From positions 1 to 15,226 of the forward strand of contig CALKHM010000259.1 in NCBI GenBank assembly GCA_937988695.1: DNA of 15,226 nt. The letters run 5' to 3'. The notes below the pieces were generated by a model, which had not been told where the DNA came from, did no database searches, and saw only the letters and a list, made by a program, of their open reading frames with translations. This stretch comes from an uncultured Microbacterium sp. (GTDB lineage: Bacteria; Actinomycetota; Actinomycetes; Actinomycetales; Microbacteriaceae). The position numbers and the translations under genes were made by a program. Below are positions 13,083 through 15,226 of the stretch, in pieces (position 1 is the first letter of the stretch; each line of letters starts with the position of its first letter).

Positions 13083-15226
13083 CTACGCGATGGCCGTCCG
13101 ACGGGTGAGGTCGGGGGCGCGCGGCGGGATGAGCCAGGAGGCGGCGGCCATGACCAGCGGCAGGCCGACGGCGAACACGACCAGCGCCGGCCAGGGCGTG
13201 TCGGCGAAGTGCAGACTGTCCGCGTTGTATCCCTGGGTGACGCCCCACGTCGGGATCAGCCCCGCGACGGTGCCGACCACGGTGCCGAGCCCGACGACGA
13301 TCAGCGCCTGCCACGCATTCACGGCGCGCCGACGCAGCCGACCGGCGCCCACCGCTGTCAGCGTCGCATCGTCGGCGCGCCGCTCGAATCGCGTGAGTCC
13401 GAGACACACCGCACCGGCTCCGATCACCAGCACGATCGTCGTGGCGGCGATCAGCAGCGGCACGACCGACCCCGAGTTCGGTCCCCGCTCCACCGAAACC
13501 TCCAAGGTGCCCTGTGCCCCGACGCGGACATCGGATGCCGCAGCCCGGATCGCATCGACGATTCCGGCGCTGACCGGCCCGTCATACACCGCCAGCATCG
13601 TCGCCGGCACCACGCCCATGCCGAGCTTCTCGGCCAGTGCCGGCGAGATGACCAGCTGGAGTCCGTCCATGGGGTGCGGCAGCGGCACCACGCGAGCGGG
13701 CACCTCGTGCACGGCGGCGGGTCTCGGCAGCGCGGAAGCCTCGATCCGGCCCATCGTGTAGGCATCGACCGCGCTCTGGTACTGCACGTTCTGCGCCGCT
13801 GTCCACCTGACGATCTCGGCGGTGCCGTCCTGCGACTGCGAGGTCCGCACCCATCGGTTGACATCGAGCGCGGTGCCGCTGCGGAACGCGTCCAGCACGT
13901 CGTCCGGCAGCCGGGTGCCGAGCGCCGTCTCCAGGTCGCCGGGGGCGATCACCGAGATCGTCCCGCTGGCCAGCTGCGCACGCAGGTCGCATCTCTTGCA
14001 GCCGGTGTAGTCGTGTCGGTCGGCAACGGTCCACACGATCGCGTCGGGCGCGCTCAGCGTCCCTTCCGCGCCGTATGCCGGGTTGGCAGGCTGCGAGATG
14101 ACCACGGTCCGCGCCGCACCCGACGGCCCGATGACATCCCGAGCGGCCGACAGGTACTCGTCGGCGTGGGCGGCGTCGTCGGCGCTCGGCATCCGCACCG
14201 ACACGCTGCCCAACGGCCCCGACCAGCTGTAGGAGGACTCGTCCGCGCTGTGGGTCATCGACAGGAACGAGAGGGCGAAGGTGGCCGCGAACGCGCAGGC
14301 GGCGATGGCGGCGAAGGCGGGGACGACACGCGAGGGGTTGGCCGCGGCGTCCCGACCCGCCAGCCGTGCGGCGACGCCCAGCCGCGCCAGCGGCCGGGCC
14401 AGAACCGCGAGCATCCAATGGCCGCCGAGGATCACGCCGATCTGGAACAGCACCGGACCGAGGACGAGCCCGAACACCGCGATGTCGCGGACAACCTTGT
14501 CACGCGTGGCGTCGTCGCTCCCGGCGGCGAGCGCGACGTTCACCGCGCCGATCGCGAGGGCTCCGGCGATGGCGGCGGCGAGCCCTGCGATCATCGCCAC
14601 GAGCCCCCAGATCGGCCGGCTCGCGCGCAGGCGCGCGGGGCGCTGTGACCCGCGCAGCGCGCCCAGCACGTCGCCGCGGGTGGCGGCGCGCGCGGGCAGG
14701 ATCGCCGCGATCGTCCCCACGATCACGGCGAAGGCGAGGATGCCTGCGAGCATGCCCCACGGCAGCTGGAAGCCCCAGTTGCCCCAGAACGTGCCCTGGG
14801 CTGCGTCATCCGTCACCGCCAGGGCGACCGCCGCCAGCCCGATGCCGCAGGCCGCACCGACGAGGCCGCCTGCCGTGCCAAGCACCGTCCCCTGCAGCGT
14901 CACGATGCGGAAGACGTCGCTTCGCGCGGCTCCGACACTGGATGCCACGGCCAGCGCCCGCTGCTGTCGCCGGGCCGCGACCGCGAAGGCCGCGCCGGCC
15001 AGCAGCACGACGATGTAGCCCGAGAAGACAGCCGCCAGCGACCCGATCAGCAGCGCCGTCCACGACTCTTGGGCGCTGGGGCGGTGCGACGCCTGCCACG
15101 CCGACGGCGCCAGCACCAGGCCGCGCGCATACGCCACGATGCCGGCACGGTTGAGCGTGGCAAGCTCGGCGCGGTCGGGCTGCCAGTCGGCGACGAACCA
15201 GCGGGTGCTCCCGCCGCTGAGCACGG
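13083..15226 (-). CDS. FtsX-type ABC transporter permease (N-terminus beyond window)
   Basis: The frame is open from the right window edge to a TAG at 13083-13085, giving 713 residues of a larger protein. A first FtsX-like permease unit starts at visible residues 54-135, with the coupling segment RRQQRALAVASSVGAARSDVFRIV and a further helix near 155-175. Helices near 205-230, 245-275 and 305-325 follow. A long extracytoplasmic domain (about 326-570) contains TGCKRC, with C409 and C412. A second FtsX unit ends the protein, with FERRADDATLTAVGAGRLRRRAV and closing helices. This double-unit layout fits large permeases of the MacB/LolCDE type that work with a cytosolic ATPase on lipids, peptides or lipoproteins. 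The ATPase is not in the window, and the substrate is unknown. The visible sequence begins mid-domain, so a start at 15224 is unlikely. Confidence 0.85.
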   Translation of the reverse strand, partial: VLSGGSTRWFVADWQPDRAELATLNRAGIVAYARGLVLAPSAWQASHRPSAQESWTALLIGSLAAVFSGYIVVLLAGAAFAVAARRQQRALAVASSVGAARSDVFRIVTLQGTVLGTAGGLVGAACGIGLAAVALAVTDDAAQGTFWGNWGFQLPWGMLAGILAFAVIVGTIAAILPARAATRGDVLGALRGSQRPARLRASRPIWGLVAMIAGLAAAIAGALAIGAVNVALAAGSDDATRDKVVRDIAVFGLVLGPVLFQIGVILGGHWMLAVLARPLARLGVAARLAGRDAAANPSRVVPAFAAIAACAFAATFALSFLSMTHSADESSYSWSGPLGSVSVRMPSADDAAHADEYLSAARDVIGPSGAARTVVISQPANPAYGAEGTLSAPDAIVWTVADRHDYTGCKRCDLRAQLASGTISVIAPGDLETALGTRLPDDVLDAFRSGTALDVNRWVRTSQSQDGTAEIVRWTAAQNVQYQSAVDAYTMGRIEASALPRPAAVHEVPARVVPLPHPMDGLQLVISPALAEKLGMGVVPATMLAVYDGPVSAGIVDAIRAAASDVRVGAQGTLEVSVERGPNSGSVVPLLIAATTIVLVIGAGAVCLGLTRFERRADDATLTAVGAGRLRRRAVNAWQALIVVGLGTVVGTVAGLIPTWGVTQGYNADSLHFADTPWPALVVFAVGLPLVMAAASWLIPPRAPDLTRRTAIA

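Overview
The window looks like chromosomal DNA from a high-GC actinomycete, most likely a member of the Microbacteriaceae such as Microbacterium. This rests on the strong GC bias, frequent GTG starts, and the conserved order mtrA-mtrB-lpqB-comF-hpf. It has a housekeeping left half and an accessory right half. No tRNA, rRNA, CRISPR array, insertion sequence or phage gene was seen.

Left half (1-7766). Two minus-strand membrane genes, a DUF4129 protein cut by the window edge and a multi-pass protein with a Tyr/Gly/Pro/Gln-rich tail, overlap by ATGA. They diverge from the plus-strand mtrA-mtrB-lpqB operon: an OmpR-type response regulator, its membrane histidine kinase and the associated lipoprotein, which together control envelope and cell-division functions in actinobacteria. 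A ComF-type phosphoribosyltransferase-fold gene and the long-form ribosome hibernation factor hpf follow. hpf ends at a perfect 17-bp hairpin.

Right half (7767-13082). Where actinobacteria usually carry secA after hpf, this window has a compact nitrite/nitric-oxide module. A small DUF2249 protein is transcribed leftwards. Diverging from it are three translationally coupled plus-strand genes: a SufR-like winged-helix regulator with three cysteines placed like Fe-S ligands, an NnrS-like multi-pass membrane protein, and a 913-residue fusion. The fusion joins a membrane domain of about 12-13 helices, a type 1 copper cupredoxin, a Met-rich linker and a complete copper nitrite reductase (NirK) with its full set of copper and catalytic residues. 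The 72-bp divergent intergenic region contains an AT-rich 19-bp inverted repeat (TCAAGT-N7-ACTTGA), the best operator candidate for the regulator. I infer that the module reduces nitrite to NO outside the membrane, taking electrons through its own fused cupredoxin, and that the Fe-S regulator senses NO or redox state.

Right edge (12982-15226). A 97-bp element with 15-bp perfect terminal inverted repeats separates the nirK fusion from a convergent, truncated FtsX-type ABC transporter permease.
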